Source: Picocystis sp. L7
Taxonomy: Eukaryota > Chlorophyta > Picocystophyceae > Picocystales > Picocystaceae
Length of the DNA stretch: 64,000 bases
Assembly (NCBI GenBank): GCA_020975725.1
Contig: QXJR01000008.1
Coordinates: 805,721 to 869,720, forward strand
Direction of reading: 5' to 3'
This document shows positions 53,752 to 63,989 of the stretch, piece after piece. The notes below the pieces were generated by a model. That model searched no databases, was not told the DNA's origin, and saw nothing but the letters and a program-made list of their open reading frames with translations. Made by a program: the position numbers and the translations under genes. Position 1 is the first letter of the stretch; each line of letters opens with the position of its first letter.

Positions 53752-54375
53752 AGGTGTCGGAGGTGGGTGACGACCCGCCTGCACCCAAGGGACGTTCGGA
53801 TCGCCTCGTGAGTAGAGCGGTGGCGTCGAGCGCGGATCCACGCCTCGGATCGACGTGCGAGTTCTCCCCCGTGCTTTGGAACGTCTGAAAGGGTCGTGCG
53901 CCAAGTTTGGGATCCATTCCGACCCAAACGACGGAATTCGAGGTGTCGGAGGTGGGTGACGACCCGCCTGCACCCAAGGGACGTTCGGATCGCCTCGTGG
54001 CAGCGGTGGCGTCGAGCGCGGATCCACGCCTCGGATCGACGTGCGAGTTCTCCCCCGTGCTTTCGAACGTCTGAAAGCGTCGTGCGCCAAGTTTGGGATC
54101 CATTCCGACCCAAACGACGGAATTCGAGGTGTCGGAGGTGGGTGACGACCCGCCTGCACCCAAGGGACGTTCGGATCGACTCGTGGCAGCGGTGGCGTCG
54201 AGCGCGGATCCACGCCTCGGATCGACGTGCGAGTTCTCCCCCGTGCTTTCGAACGTCTGAAAGCGTCGTGCGCCAAGTTTGGGATCCATTCCGACCCAAA
54301 CGACGGAATTCGAGGTGTCGGAGGTGGGTGACGACCCGCCTGCACCCAAGGGACGTTCGGATCGCCTCGTGAGTA
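53752..54375. repeat. 186/189-bp tandem repeat, about 3.3 copies
   Basis: Units begin AGGTGTCGGAGGTGGGTGAC at 53752, 53941, 54127 and 54313. The spacings are 189, 186 and 186, all multiples of three, so every reading frame stays in register and long open frames result on both strands. The repeats differ by only a few bases. I see no evidence that they are translated. Confidence 0.92.
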
Positions 54376-54690
54376 GAACTGTGCTATCGAGTGGATGTTA
54401 TCGATTCAGAAAGCGCATGAAATAGGAATTGTTTGTGATTTTATTCGCTGTTGGCTTAGCCTCTGCCTCGTGTCCACGGTTGTCCAATATTTTCCTGCAG
54501 ATTCTTAGACACCTTCGCCTCCTCTCCTTGCCTCTCCCGATGCTACCGTGCATCGTTGCCCTCGTGACTACCAGAAGGACCACTCGACGGGGCTCCAAGA
54601 TGCCTTACAAGCCCTATCAATAACACAATCGGTACCATTGGAGAACGTCTGATCGGGTAAAAAGCCCGGTCCATCAGGAACGACTGAGCG
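54376..54690. other. spacer, no gene seen
   Basis: About 315 bp of AT-richer DNA between two repeat tracts, with only short frames. Confidence 0.45.
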
Positions 54691-54975
54691 GGGCGTATTT
54701 CCCGAACTTCGGGAAATCGAGAGCGGGGCGTATTTCCCGAACTTCGGGAAATCGAGACCGGGGCGTCCATCGCGTCTGAAAAAAACGACTGATTGGGGCC
54801 GATGTCCGGTCTATAAGGAACGACTGAGCGGGGCGTATTTCCCGAACTTCGGGAAATCGAGAGCGGGGCGTCCATCGCGTCTGAAAGGAACGACTGATTG
54901 GGGTACTCCCCACTTGTAAGGGACGAGTGATTGGTCCTGAAGGACGGTCTATAAGGATCGATCGGTTGGAGGGCA
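54691..54975. repeat. short repeats with perfect 10-bp-stem palindromes
   Basis: The palindrome ATTTCCCGAACTTCGGGAAA(T) has 10-bp arms around one C. It occurs at 54697-54717, 54732-54752 and 54837-54857, each preceded by GAGCGGGGCGT. Related words (GAACGACTGA, GGGGCGTCCATCGCGTCTGA) repeat between them. Confidence 0.88.
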
Positions 54976-55258
54976 TTTCCCGAACATGGGGAGGGGTTTG
55001 TATCAAGTGCGACTACCGTTCATTTGCATTTGCAGATCTGCTTCGGCTTCTACTGTTACGCGCGCGTCCACACCCACCTTCTAGAAAAGAGAGTCCAAGA
55101 TTTGTCTATGCACATAGTTTCAACTGCCTCATTGTGCAACGTAGCATCCACGTGAGACAGAATCGATTTGGTTTGAGAGAACGACTTAAGTTGAATTGAA
55201 AAGCTTGCTGACGGGGTCATTTTTCGAGTCAAAGTATATTTCCAGGTACTTCTCGGCC

Positions 55259-58200
55259 ATGTTCAACCCGTTTGTTGATGGTGTAGAAGACGTTTCGTCA
55301 GACGAAGAATACTTTCCAAATGGAAATGGTGAAGATGGTAGTGACGTGGATGATGGATCTAGCTCCGATGAAGGTGTCCCATTGGGTACTTTGCATTTAG
55401 AGGAAAGCATTTCGACAGAGGAATGGCTCAAACTCTTCAACGGAAGTGTCAATACTGGAAACGATGCGCTTGCAATCACTACATTCGAGAGCATTTTGCA
55501 AGAACTGCAAGCAAGCCCAGATTCAACTGCCTTGATGAGTTTAGGCTTGGATGGTTCACATCGGCTGGAAATGCCTAGAATCAACGACGAGCAAGTGTCT
55601 CAGATGCGCTTGCGGGCAGACTTGGACAGTATAATGGGGTTAGTGCCTCTCGAAGCACTGGCTGATTGCTTTCAATCAATTAGTGGACCCGCCTCGGTTG
55701 CGCGCGGGTTTTCAGATCATGCACAATCGAAATTCCACATCTCCAATGGTTTTGCAAACAGCCATGATCACATTCGAGGAACAGGATTTTCCAAGAAGAA
55801 AAAAGCTCCTTACTACAAGGGGATGGTATCAACCCCACGGGTCCCGAAACCAATAATCTCAGAAGAGGGTGCGTTTTCTATTGAGAGCCAAGCATGGCCT
55901 TTCTGCGAACAAAGTGACAGAGGCAAAGCGACATGGATCTCATTGGCAGACATCCCACACGTGTTGCTCGGCAACATAGTAGGACAGAATGGCGTCGAGC
56001 TTAAGGTTTGGTGGTTGGCACCGTGTTGTGAAAAGTCAGTGACAAGTGGTGCGGAGGTACGCAAAGCTGTTCATCTACTCATGCACGGAGCCAAAGGGGT
56101 GCTCATGGAAGAGATCCAGGTCATCCTAAGCTTTCTCCGACAACATGACTTCGCAAGCCCTGATGATGACGACCTTCCTGAACGGTGGTCAACGAGAACT
56201 CGTTTTGTTTACTCGCAAACATGCCAATGGCAAACTTTGGAGAGGACCGGGTGCCGTTTGTTTGAAGAAGTACACGATAGCCTTATATCATGGGTGCTGT
56301 TCAGGGATATGCCAAGCTGGCAAACCGGGGCAGCAAGCTACGCTTTAACACACCCCGCTCTGGATGTTTTGTGTAAATTGGTTCCCGCGTTGCTTCAAAA
56401 CAATGACTTTGGATTGTCATCTGCAGATGGACGTAAACTCATGCATTCTCTGGCCTACATTGATGGAAAAGGATTCAAAGATAAGATTAATGCAGTGTCA
56501 CCGACCAATACTCTACAACCTGATGTAGAGCCTCTCAGAAGAGACATGCAAAATCTGTTGCCAAACCTGCACAAGACATCGCGAGGGCTTTGTCGTTGCG
56601 ATGTAGCATATGAGTGGACATTTGTAGGCGAAGACAGGGGCTCGGCCCTATTGTGGAGTATAGGCAAGCAACTTTCATTAATGAAGTGTATGCCCACTAA
56701 TTGGATGGAAGCCTGCCGGTTGTACAACAGTCTAGGGTGCACTGACGTTGTGGATATGCAAGCCCACTTACTTTACTGGCTTCCGGAGCCGTACGAGGCA
56801 GCAACATCTGGCACATCAATTTTGCCAACACATGGAAGTCTTCTGCCACCACGTAGAGGACCAACGTACATGGGCCTTTGTCTTCCACAATCAGCGCTAG
56901 ACAGCCTGATATTACAGGAGTCGAGTGACCAACTGGAGGATTGGGACAAATGCTGGTGCTTAAATATCTATTGTACAGGCCCAAGGAAACTTGCAAGTAC
57001 ATTTGGCACCAATTGGGCGCTAGACTTTCCATCACTAACCCCATATCTGTCCGCGCTGAACAAAGTTGGGGAAACAGCCTTAATTCGTAGGTTACTAATG
57101 AGGGAGTTCGAGACGGCAAAATGCTGTGTGAATAGTTTTAGAAAGCATGTCGAACAGGAGACCGTTTCTCAAGGAAGTTGGTCCTTAGGGGCTGAAGTTG
57201 GCGGCAGAACAGTGGATGATGCGGTTGCCATTCTAGATCAAATATCCCGGAAGCACCAGCTGGACAATCTGAGAACGCGAGGACGTCAGAGCACCTTTCA
57301 GCAAACTCCCCACTCCTCCAGGCCAATTATTCTTCGATTGGACATGATTGGGACATTCATGTCTACTTATGTTCAGCAATGGTGGGACATTGTTCAATCA
57401 GGTGTGAACCAGAGTCCTCCGACGCTGGAGGCAGTAGTGATTGCCATGTGGGCAGAACAAGCGCTACAATCAACAACACTCATAGTGAAAGGGCAAAGCC
57501 CTTGGTGTCCCGCTACATTGCGGGTACTCTTGAAGAACTGCTTGGTGTCAAAGAGGATTATTCTTCCATGTCATGTGCAAGATATACTCTCATCGTTCTC
57601 CCAGGTAAGGCTGCGAATGCATCAGGAAAATGGAACTAGTACATTTAATATGATGGACTCAAGTGTCGTAGGGCAAACCGTACGTGCAGCCCAAAGAGTG
57701 GCAACCATGGGAGAGTTGCTCATGCAAAGCATAAGGCGGTTATCGTCTGCAAATATGGAGACGGCTGGAGACATCTTGCAAGACCTGGCTAGGTACATGA
57801 TTGCCACACTTTATTCGGACATCTGGCACCACATGGTAAGCAAGAGGCAATGGTCAAGAAACTGCCCGGTCCCTCGAGTGCTTTGTCAAGGTGCAGATAC
57901 TGAGTACTCCATAAGTGGTGGATGTGCGATCCTTTCCGGGTCAATATACAATGGAAGCAATTCCAATCAAAGCTGTGTACATCCTTCAAGTGGTCCAGGC
58001 AGCAGGTCCACCTCAGGTAAGAGGTTTGTGGAACGATGGTTTCCAGTTGCAGGGCATTCAAAGAAGAACGTTGAAATTGGTATTTCACAAGCGGGTGGCT
58101 TGAAGTGGTACTATGCAACCATCATGCTGTGGGAACTTGTGAGAGAACGGTCGTCTTCGAGGGACGTTGAGAAGTTATGCCAAACTATAGTACGTCTCTT

Positions 58201-59161
58201 GGAAGATCCACGTCCACTTGATCCACAGAGGTTAGGTGAGTACACGGGGCGTGTGGAGGCATCAGCTATCGTTCCGGATGGAACTGGTCCTACTCGGGCG
58301 TTTCGGACCAACAATCATTGGCAGTCTGTTGTCGTGGGTAAACAGGAACCTTTTCGAGCCCCAGCCCCCAAGGCAAAGAAACATGACAAGAAGGTCACAG
58401 TGACAAGATTGATCTTGAAGCACGAATGGAAACTCTTCCAGAATCACTCACGTCGTGGGTGGACCGATCACGAGCTGGATGTATTTAGTATGTATGTTTT
58501 GCTGGAAGGGGGAGAGGCAAGACTCAACAACATTGATGCACATCCTCCTCCTAGGGTCTCCATAGACCACATATCTGCATTCGTCGATCCTCGAAAAGTT
58601 TTGTTGTATTGCTTTCGACTACGTAGGTCTGTGGAGGGTGTGACATGCAAATATAATGATGCACTAAAGTGTACACAGCCAACACGGGGTCGATGGAGCA
58701 TGTTCAACATGCTGGAACGCATCAAACGGTGCCTTGGGACCTCATTCCTAGACAAAGAGAACCGGATAAACAAAACTGCAGCCATGCACTTTCTTGTTCA
58801 AAACCAACATAAGACTTTGGAACACTACAGATGGGTACCCCAAAATGCCCGTGCCCGAATAGGGATTAGGGTTTGTTTTGGGGACGTCCCCAATAGGACA
58901 TCGAACGTCCCCCAGAGCAGCGGTGGTTGCGAAAATACCCTATTTTCGCACCGCACCTTTTCACACCTTGTTGCACCGTCGTCTTCGAAAACGGGCGGTG
59001 TGAAAGGTGCGGAAGTAGGGTTTTTTGTTCGAAAACTTGAATATGCACGTGTTAATCTGCGAGAGGATGTGTGCTCAAGTCGGCTCGAGTGCCCCACAAA
59101 CCTTTCAAGCGGGAACATTGACGTGCATCTTGCGGTTATTGCGCAAGCGTCCGTAGAGTGA
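55259..59161 (+). CDS. large unrecognised subtelomeric protein (about 1,300 residues), family member
   Basis: I do not recognise this family. The frame is open for 3.9 kb, and the first ATG is 55259 (GGCCATGTTC), reading MFNPFVDGVEDVSSDEEY. An acidic, Ser/Asp-rich N-terminus (residues 1-45) precedes a long globular region with Trp- and Cys-rich segments (VELKVWWLAPC, ALDVLCKLVP, YIDGKGFKDK, RGPTYMGLCLPQSAL) and a basic part near 1040-1080 (APKAKKHDKKVTVTRLILKH). A broken paralogue sits at 44839-46405, so this is a gene family, not a chance frame. After about 58850 the reading crosses a telomere-like seam (AGGGATTAGGGTTT). The last 100 codons are therefore probably not original and the true C-terminus may be lost. 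Confidence 0.72.
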   Translation: MFNPFVDGVEDVSSDEEYFPNGNGEDGSDVDDGSSSDEGVPLGTLHLEESISTEEWLKLFNGSVNTGNDALAITTFESILQELQASPDSTALMSLGLDGSHRLEMPRINDEQVSQMRLRADLDSIMGLVPLEALADCFQSISGPASVARGFSDHAQSKFHISNGFANSHDHIRGTGFSKKKKAPYYKGMVSTPRVPKPIISEEGAFSIESQAWPFCEQSDRGKATWISLADIPHVLLGNIVGQNGVELKVWWLAPCCEKSVTSGAEVRKAVHLLMHGAKGVLMEEIQVILSFLRQHDFASPDDDDLPERWSTRTRFVYSQTCQWQTLERTGCRLFEEVHDSLISWVLFRDMPSWQTGAASYALTHPALDVLCKLVPALLQNNDFGLSSADGRKLMHSLAYIDGKGFKDKINAVSPTNTLQPDVEPLRRDMQNLLPNLHKTSRGLCRCDVAYEWTFVGEDRGSALLWSIGKQLSLMKCMPTNWMEACRLYNSLGCTDVVDMQAHLLYWLPEPYEAATSGTSILPTHGSLLPPRRGPTYMGLCLPQSALDSLILQESSDQLEDWDKCWCLNIYCTGPRKLASTFGTNWALDFPSLTPYLSALNKVGETALIRRLLMREFETAKCCVNSFRKHVEQETVSQGSWSLGAEVGGRTVDDAVAILDQISRKHQLDNLRTRGRQSTFQQTPHSSRPIILRLDMIGTFMSTYVQQWWDIVQSGVNQSPPTLEAVVIAMWAEQALQSTTLIVKGQSPWCPATLRVLLKNCLVSKRIILPCHVQDILSSFSQVRLRMHQENGTSTFNMMDSSVVGQTVRAAQRVATMGELLMQSIRRLSSANMETAGDILQDLARYMIATLYSDIWHHMVSKRQWSRNCPVPRVLCQGADTEYSISGGCAILSGSIYNGSNSNQSCVHPSSGPGSRSTSGKRFVERWFPVAGHSKKNVEIGISQAGGLKWYYATIMLWELVRERSSSRDVEKLCQTIVRLLEDPRPLDPQRLGEYTGRVEASAIVPDGTGPTRAFRTNNHWQSVVVGKQEPFRAPAPKAKKHDKKVTVTRLILKHEWKLFQNHSRRGWTDHELDVFSMYVLLEGGEARLNNIDAHPPPRVSIDHISAFVDPRKVLLYCFRLRRSVEGVTCKYNDALKCTQPTRGRWSMFNMLERIKRCLGTSFLDKENRINKTAAMHFLVQNQHKTLEHYRWVPQNARARIGIRVCFGDVPNRTSNVPQSSGGCENTLFSHRTFSHLVAPSSSKTGGVKGAEVGFFVRKLEYARVNLREDVCSSRLECPTNLSSGNIDVHLAVIAQASVE
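58859..58875 (+). repeat. interstitial telomere-like seam
   Basis: ATAGGGATTAGGGTTTG lies inside the open frame of the large gene, near its 3' end, at the point where the protein loses its earlier character. Confidence 0.6.
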
Positions 59162-59856
59162 GCAAGGCAAAGGCTCACGTCCGAAGCGCAATCCCACACG
59201 GTGTTGCTACGCTCCTTTTCTCTTGAGGGAACGACGAGTGGACGTCTTTTTTCTCTCAAAGCAAAGTGATTCTGATGTATTACGAAGCAATGATGGCATA
59301 AGCATTGCCCCTTGAATGGGCACGACAGCCTGGCGCCCCACTCGCATGCACCTTGGTCACGTGAGGGGTGGTCAGGTGAAAACTGCTCCCCAGGCAGGGA
59401 CCGCACCGATGGGGAGCCTGTTTCCCTGGGGTTACGCCCCACAGGCGCGTGCCGAGGACCCTGATTCCGGGGCAGAATCTCTACTTCGCCCCGGAATGAT
59501 CTTCGACCCTTCCTTGCCCTATCATGATAAGGGGCAGTCCCGTGCCTGTTTGGGGTCACTTTAGGTCCATAAAAAAGGGGGTGGTCTCTAGTGACCCTAC
59601 TTGGATACTCCTAGTTGGTCTGGTTCAAATCGAGACTCGATGGGTGCCCCGAGATAGTAAAGGCATGCAACATTCTCCTGGCTCCCAGCACCGAGTGCTG
59701 TACATTATAGTTATCAGGCTTGAAACCCATATACATACGCGATCGGGTTGTATATGAGAGACCTGGTCTTTTGGTGGGAGTAAGTACTCATCTGTCCATC
59801 TGTCCACAGAATTCTGCATTCCCTATTTCTAACTTGTGTGGTTTTAGGTAGAGGCC
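59162..59856. other. spacer before block C, no gene seen
   Basis: About 700 bp with short frames only. It ends in GGTTTTAGGTAGAGG (59840-59854), a telomere-like word at the edge of block C. Confidence 0.45.
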
Positions 59857-61490
59857 TTTTGCGACTGCGATTGGGTACCCTTAGGTATTAGGTATTGAAG
59901 ATTTCCGCTCCAAAACGGTTCGAGCTAAGCTGAGTTGCGCAAAGTAGTTGCTGGAGGTCGAGCTAAGCTGAGTTGCGCAAAGTAGATGCTTGCCCCCCTT
60001 TTTGAAATCGTCCGTGCCCCCCTTTTTTTCTTCCGCTTCTCGTGGGGCAGCTCCCCGTCCTTCGTTCGTTCCTTCTTTTTTTCGGGCGTGGGGGATTCGG
60101 GTTGGGGGGCGCGGAACCCGCCATCGCCCCGGGACCTCGTTCGTGGGCGTCCTTTCGGTCGGGGAGCGGGGTGGGGGCGTCGGCGGGGCCCCTCCATCGC
60201 CATCGCGCGTGGGGCGCATCCCACCCCGTCGCTCGCGCGGGGGGGTGGGGGGGGGCGCAGGGGCAGGGGGGGAAAGGGGGGTACAGGGGGTCGGGGGACG
60301 GGATGGGGGGTTTGTGGGGGCCAGGGGGGCATTCGCGATCGCGAGAGGGACAGGGGGAGAGGCGGTACTCGAAGCGCGACCGAACCTGCGCGCGAACGCG
60401 ACACCGACAGACGCGGTCCCACGGACGCGCGCGACGCGCACGCGCCGTCGATCCTCCTCCGTGGGGGGTCGACGCGTGCGTGCGGAGCGTCTCGCGCGCC
60501 CGTGGCACCGCGTACGACCAATGCGACGCAGGGCCACGGACGGCCGACGCCACGGAGGTCGGCCCGACCGCGACCGACGGGATCGAAGGGACATAAGAGC
60601 GAACGTTTTTCGAGCTTCGAACGTCGGAACCTCTCCTTTGTAATACAAGAGCGTGTTTCGAAACGATATTCGTCCCCGCCTCGTCCGTTCGACCGGTTTC
60701 GATGGACTCCTGGTCCCTCGTCGGCGAAACATCCGATGGAGCGACCAGCAGGCATCGCGCACGCTTCGACTGGCGATGCGATGGGCCAAACGAACGCTAC
60801 CACTGGATTCTACGTGCTCGAAAACGGGTGGATGCAAAAATTCAGCGTCGTTGAAGCGATCGCGAAAGAATTGGAGGAAGGCTGATGGGTCGTCGACATC
60901 CCGCACCAGGCGCGACCAGGGGAGGACCAGGAGGGACCTCGAGTCGGTATCGAAAGCGATGCGAACGGGACAACTTGACCATGCCACCTTCGTTGGATGG
61001 GTCTATAGAGGGATGCACGTGAAAATTCAGCGCCATCCGAGTCGAAACGACGAAATGGACACCCTGCTAGTGGGTCGTCGACATCCTGCACCAGGAGCGA
61101 CGAAGAGAGGACCAGGAGGGAGTTCAAGTCGGTATCGAAAGCGATGCAAACGGGACAAACGGACCATGCCACCATCTTTGTATGGGTGTGAGAGGGACGA
61201 ACGCGAATATTCAGCGCCATCGAAATCGTGGCGACGGAATGGACACAACGCAGGTGGATCGTCGACATCCTGCACCAGGAGCGACGAAGAGAGGACCAAG
61301 AGGGACCACGACTCGCGGTCAAAGCGTTGGCAACGCCACATAGAGGGAACGCAACCATCTTTCCATAACTCAGGAAGGGCGCAAGCCAACCTTATCCTCC
61401 GTCGACATCTCGGCACCGAAATGGACGAGGTCCTAGTAGATCGACAAAGTTCTACGATTGGTTCGAATGTGAACAAAACAAGGCAGGGCC
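59857..61490 (+). repeat. subtelomeric block, copy C (longest)
   Basis: It starts with TTTTGCGACTGCGATTGGGT, passes degenerate TTAGGTATTAGGTATT, then CCAAAACGGTTCGAGCTAAG with the 39-bp doublet. It continues through the same GC-rich 1-kb segment as copy A. It includes the 50-codon frame MERPAGIAHASTGDA... (60735-60885), closed here by a TGA. It ends by passing into the terminal satellite. Confidence 0.9.
60836..61450 (+). repeat. about 180-bp tandem repeat within block C
   Basis: The word GTCGTCGACATCC recurs at about 60896, 61075 and 61259, with AAATTCAGCGCC/TCG words at corresponding places. This makes about three diverged units of 178-184 bp. Block A has a single unit at the same place (about 44390-44570), so the array expanded in copy C. 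Confidence 0.85.
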
Positions 61491-61493
61491 ACA

Positions 61494-63989
61494 CCTCACG
61501 CTCAGGCAGGGGCCCCATAGTGAGCCTGAGGCTTCGGCGATTCCGGACCCTCACGCTCAGGCAGGGGCCCCATAGTGAGCCTGAGGCTTCGGCGATTCCG
61601 GACCCTCACGCTCAGGCAGGGGCCCCATAGTGAGCCTGAGGCTTCGGCGATTCCGGACCCTCACGCTCAGGCAGGGGCCCCATAGTGAGCCTGAGGCTTC
61701 GGCGATTCCGGACCCTCACGCTCAGGCAGGGGCCCCATAGTGAGCCTGAGGCTTCGGCGATTCCGGACCCTCACGCTCAGGCAGGGGCCCCATAGTGAGC
61801 CTGAGGCTTCGGCGATTCCGGACCCTCACGCTCAGGCAGGGGCCCCATAGTGAGCCTGAGGCTTCGGCGATTCCGGTCCCTCACGCTCAGGCAGGGGCCC
61901 CATAGTGAGCCTGAGGCTTCGGCGATTCCGGACCCTCACGCTCAGGCAGGGGCCCCATAGTGAGCCTGAGGCTTCGGCGATTCCGGACCCTCACGCTCAG
62001 GCAGGGGCCCCATAGTGAGCCTGAGGCTTCGGCGATTCCGGACCCTCACGCTCAGGCAGGGGCCCCATAGTGAGCCTGAGGCTTCGGCGATTCCGGACCC
62101 TCACGCTCAGGCAGGGGCCCCATAGTGAGCCTGAGGCTTCGGCGATTCCGGACCCTCACGCTCAGGCAGGGGCCCCATAGTGAGCCTGAGGCTTCGGCGA
62201 TTCCGGACCCTCACGCTCAGGCAGGGGCCCCATAGTGAGCCTGAGGCTTCGGCGATTCCGGACCCTCACGCTCAGGCAGGGGCCCCATAGTGAGCCTGAG
62301 GCTTCGGCGATTCCGGACCCTCACGCTCAGGCAGGGGCCCCATAGTGAGCCTGAGGCTTCGGCGATTCCGGACCCTCACGCTCAGGCAGGGGCCCCATAG
62401 CGAGCCTGAGGCTTCGGCGATTCCGGACCCTCACGCTCAGGCAGGGGCCCCATAGTGAGCCTGAGGCTTCGGCGATTCCGGACCCTCACGCTCAGGCAGG
62501 GGCCCCATAGTGAGCCTGAGGCTTCGGCGATTCCGGACCCTCACGCTCAGGCAGGGGCCCCATAGTGAGCCTGAGGCTTCGGCGATTCCGGACCCTCACG
62601 CTCAGGCAGGGGCCCCATAGTGAGCCTGAGGCTTCGGCGATTCCGGACCCTCACGCTCAGGCAGGGGCCCCATAGTGAGCCTGAGGCTTCGGCGATTCCG
62701 GACCCTCACGCTCAGGCAGGGGCCCCATAGTGAGCCTGAGGCTTCGGCGATTCCGGACCCTCACGCTCAGGCAGGGGCCCCATAGTGAGCCTGAGGCTTC
62801 GGCGATTCCGGACCCTCACGCTCAGGCAGGGGCCCCATAGCGAGCCTGAGGCTTCGGCGATTCCGGACCCTCACGCTCAGGCAGGGGCCCCATAGTGAGC
62901 CTGAGGCTTCGGCGATTCCGGACCCTCACGCTCAGGCAGGGGCCCCATAGTGAGCCTGAGGCTTCGGCGATTCCGGACCCTCACGCTCAAGCAGGGGCCC
63001 CATAGTGAGCCTGAGGCTTCGGCGATTCCGGACCCTCACGCTCAAGCAGGGGCCCCATAGCGAGCCTGAGGCTTCGGCGATTCCGGACCCTCACGCTCAG
63101 GCAGGGGCCCCATAGTGAGCCTGAGGCTTCGGCGATTCCGGACCCTCACGCTCAGGCAGGGGCCCCATAGTGAGCCTGAGGCTTCGGCGATTCCGGACCC
63201 TCACGCTCAGGCAGGGGCCCCATAGCGAGCCTGAGGCTTCGGCGATTCCGGACCCTCACGCTCAGGCAGGGGCCCCATAGTGAGCCTGAGGCTTCGGCGA
63301 TTCCGGACCCTCACGCTCAGGCAGGGGCCCCATAGTGAGCCTGAGGCTTCGGCGATTCCGGACCCTCACGCTCAGGCAGGGGCCCCATAGTGAGCCTGAG
63401 GCTTCGGCGATTCCGGACCCTCACGCTCAGGCAGGGGCCCCATAGTGAGCCTGAGGCTTCGGCGATTCCGGACCCTCACGCTCAGGCAGGGGCCCCATAG
63501 TGAGCCTGAGGCTTCGGCGATTCCGGACCCTCACGCTCAGGCAGGGGCCCCATAGTGAGCCTGAGGCTTCGGCGATTCCGGACCCTCACGCTCAGGCAGG
63601 GGCCCCATAGTGAGCCTGAGGCTTCGGCGATTCCGGACCCTCACGCTCAGGCAGGGGCCCCATAGTGAGCCTGAGGCTTCGGCGATTCCGGACCCTCACG
63701 CTCAGGCAGGGGCCCCATAGTGAGCCTGAGGCTTCGGCGATTCCGGACCCTCACGCTCAGGCAGGGGCCCCATAGTGAGCCTGAGGCTTCGGCGATTCCG
63801 GACCCTCACGCTCAGGCAGGGGCCCCATTACGAGCCTGAGGCTTCGGCGATTCCGGACCCTCACGCTCAGGCAGGGGCCCCATAGTGAGCCTGAGGCTTC
63901 GGCGATTCCGGACCCTCACGCTCAGGCAGGGGCCCCATAGCGAGCCTGAGGCTTCGGCGATTCCGGACCCTCACGCTCAGGCAGGGGCG
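61494..63989 (+). repeat. 55-bp subtelomeric satellite, about 45 tandem copies
   Basis: The unit starts CCTCACGCTCAGGCAGGGGC, continues CCCATAGTGAGCCTGAGG and ends CTTCGGCGATTCCGGAC. The period is 55 bp throughout. Copies are nearly identical, with rare variants such as TAGCGAG for TAGTGAG, CTCAAGCAGG (about 62986 and 63041) and CCATTACGAG (about 63826). Each unit carries CTCAGGC...GCCTGAG inverted arms around the palindrome GGGGCCCC, so single strands could fold into a hairpin. The array ends abruptly in GCAGGGGCGG and then TTTTAGGGTT. Confidence 0.97.

Noticed and set aside
53518-54345. 275-codon minus-strand protein with 62-residue repeats
   Set aside because: Because the repeat period is a multiple of three, several frames are open equally. 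There is no start context or known motif.
59986-60885. Overlapping 200-300 codon frames in blocks A and C on both strands
   Set aside because: Very GC-rich DNA lacks stops in all frames. Apart from the 50-codon segment conserved between copies, the reads are Arg/Pro/Gly low complexity.
61494-63989. CRISPR-like array
   Set aside because: Units are contiguous 55-bp tandem copies without unique spacers, in a eukaryotic subtelomere.
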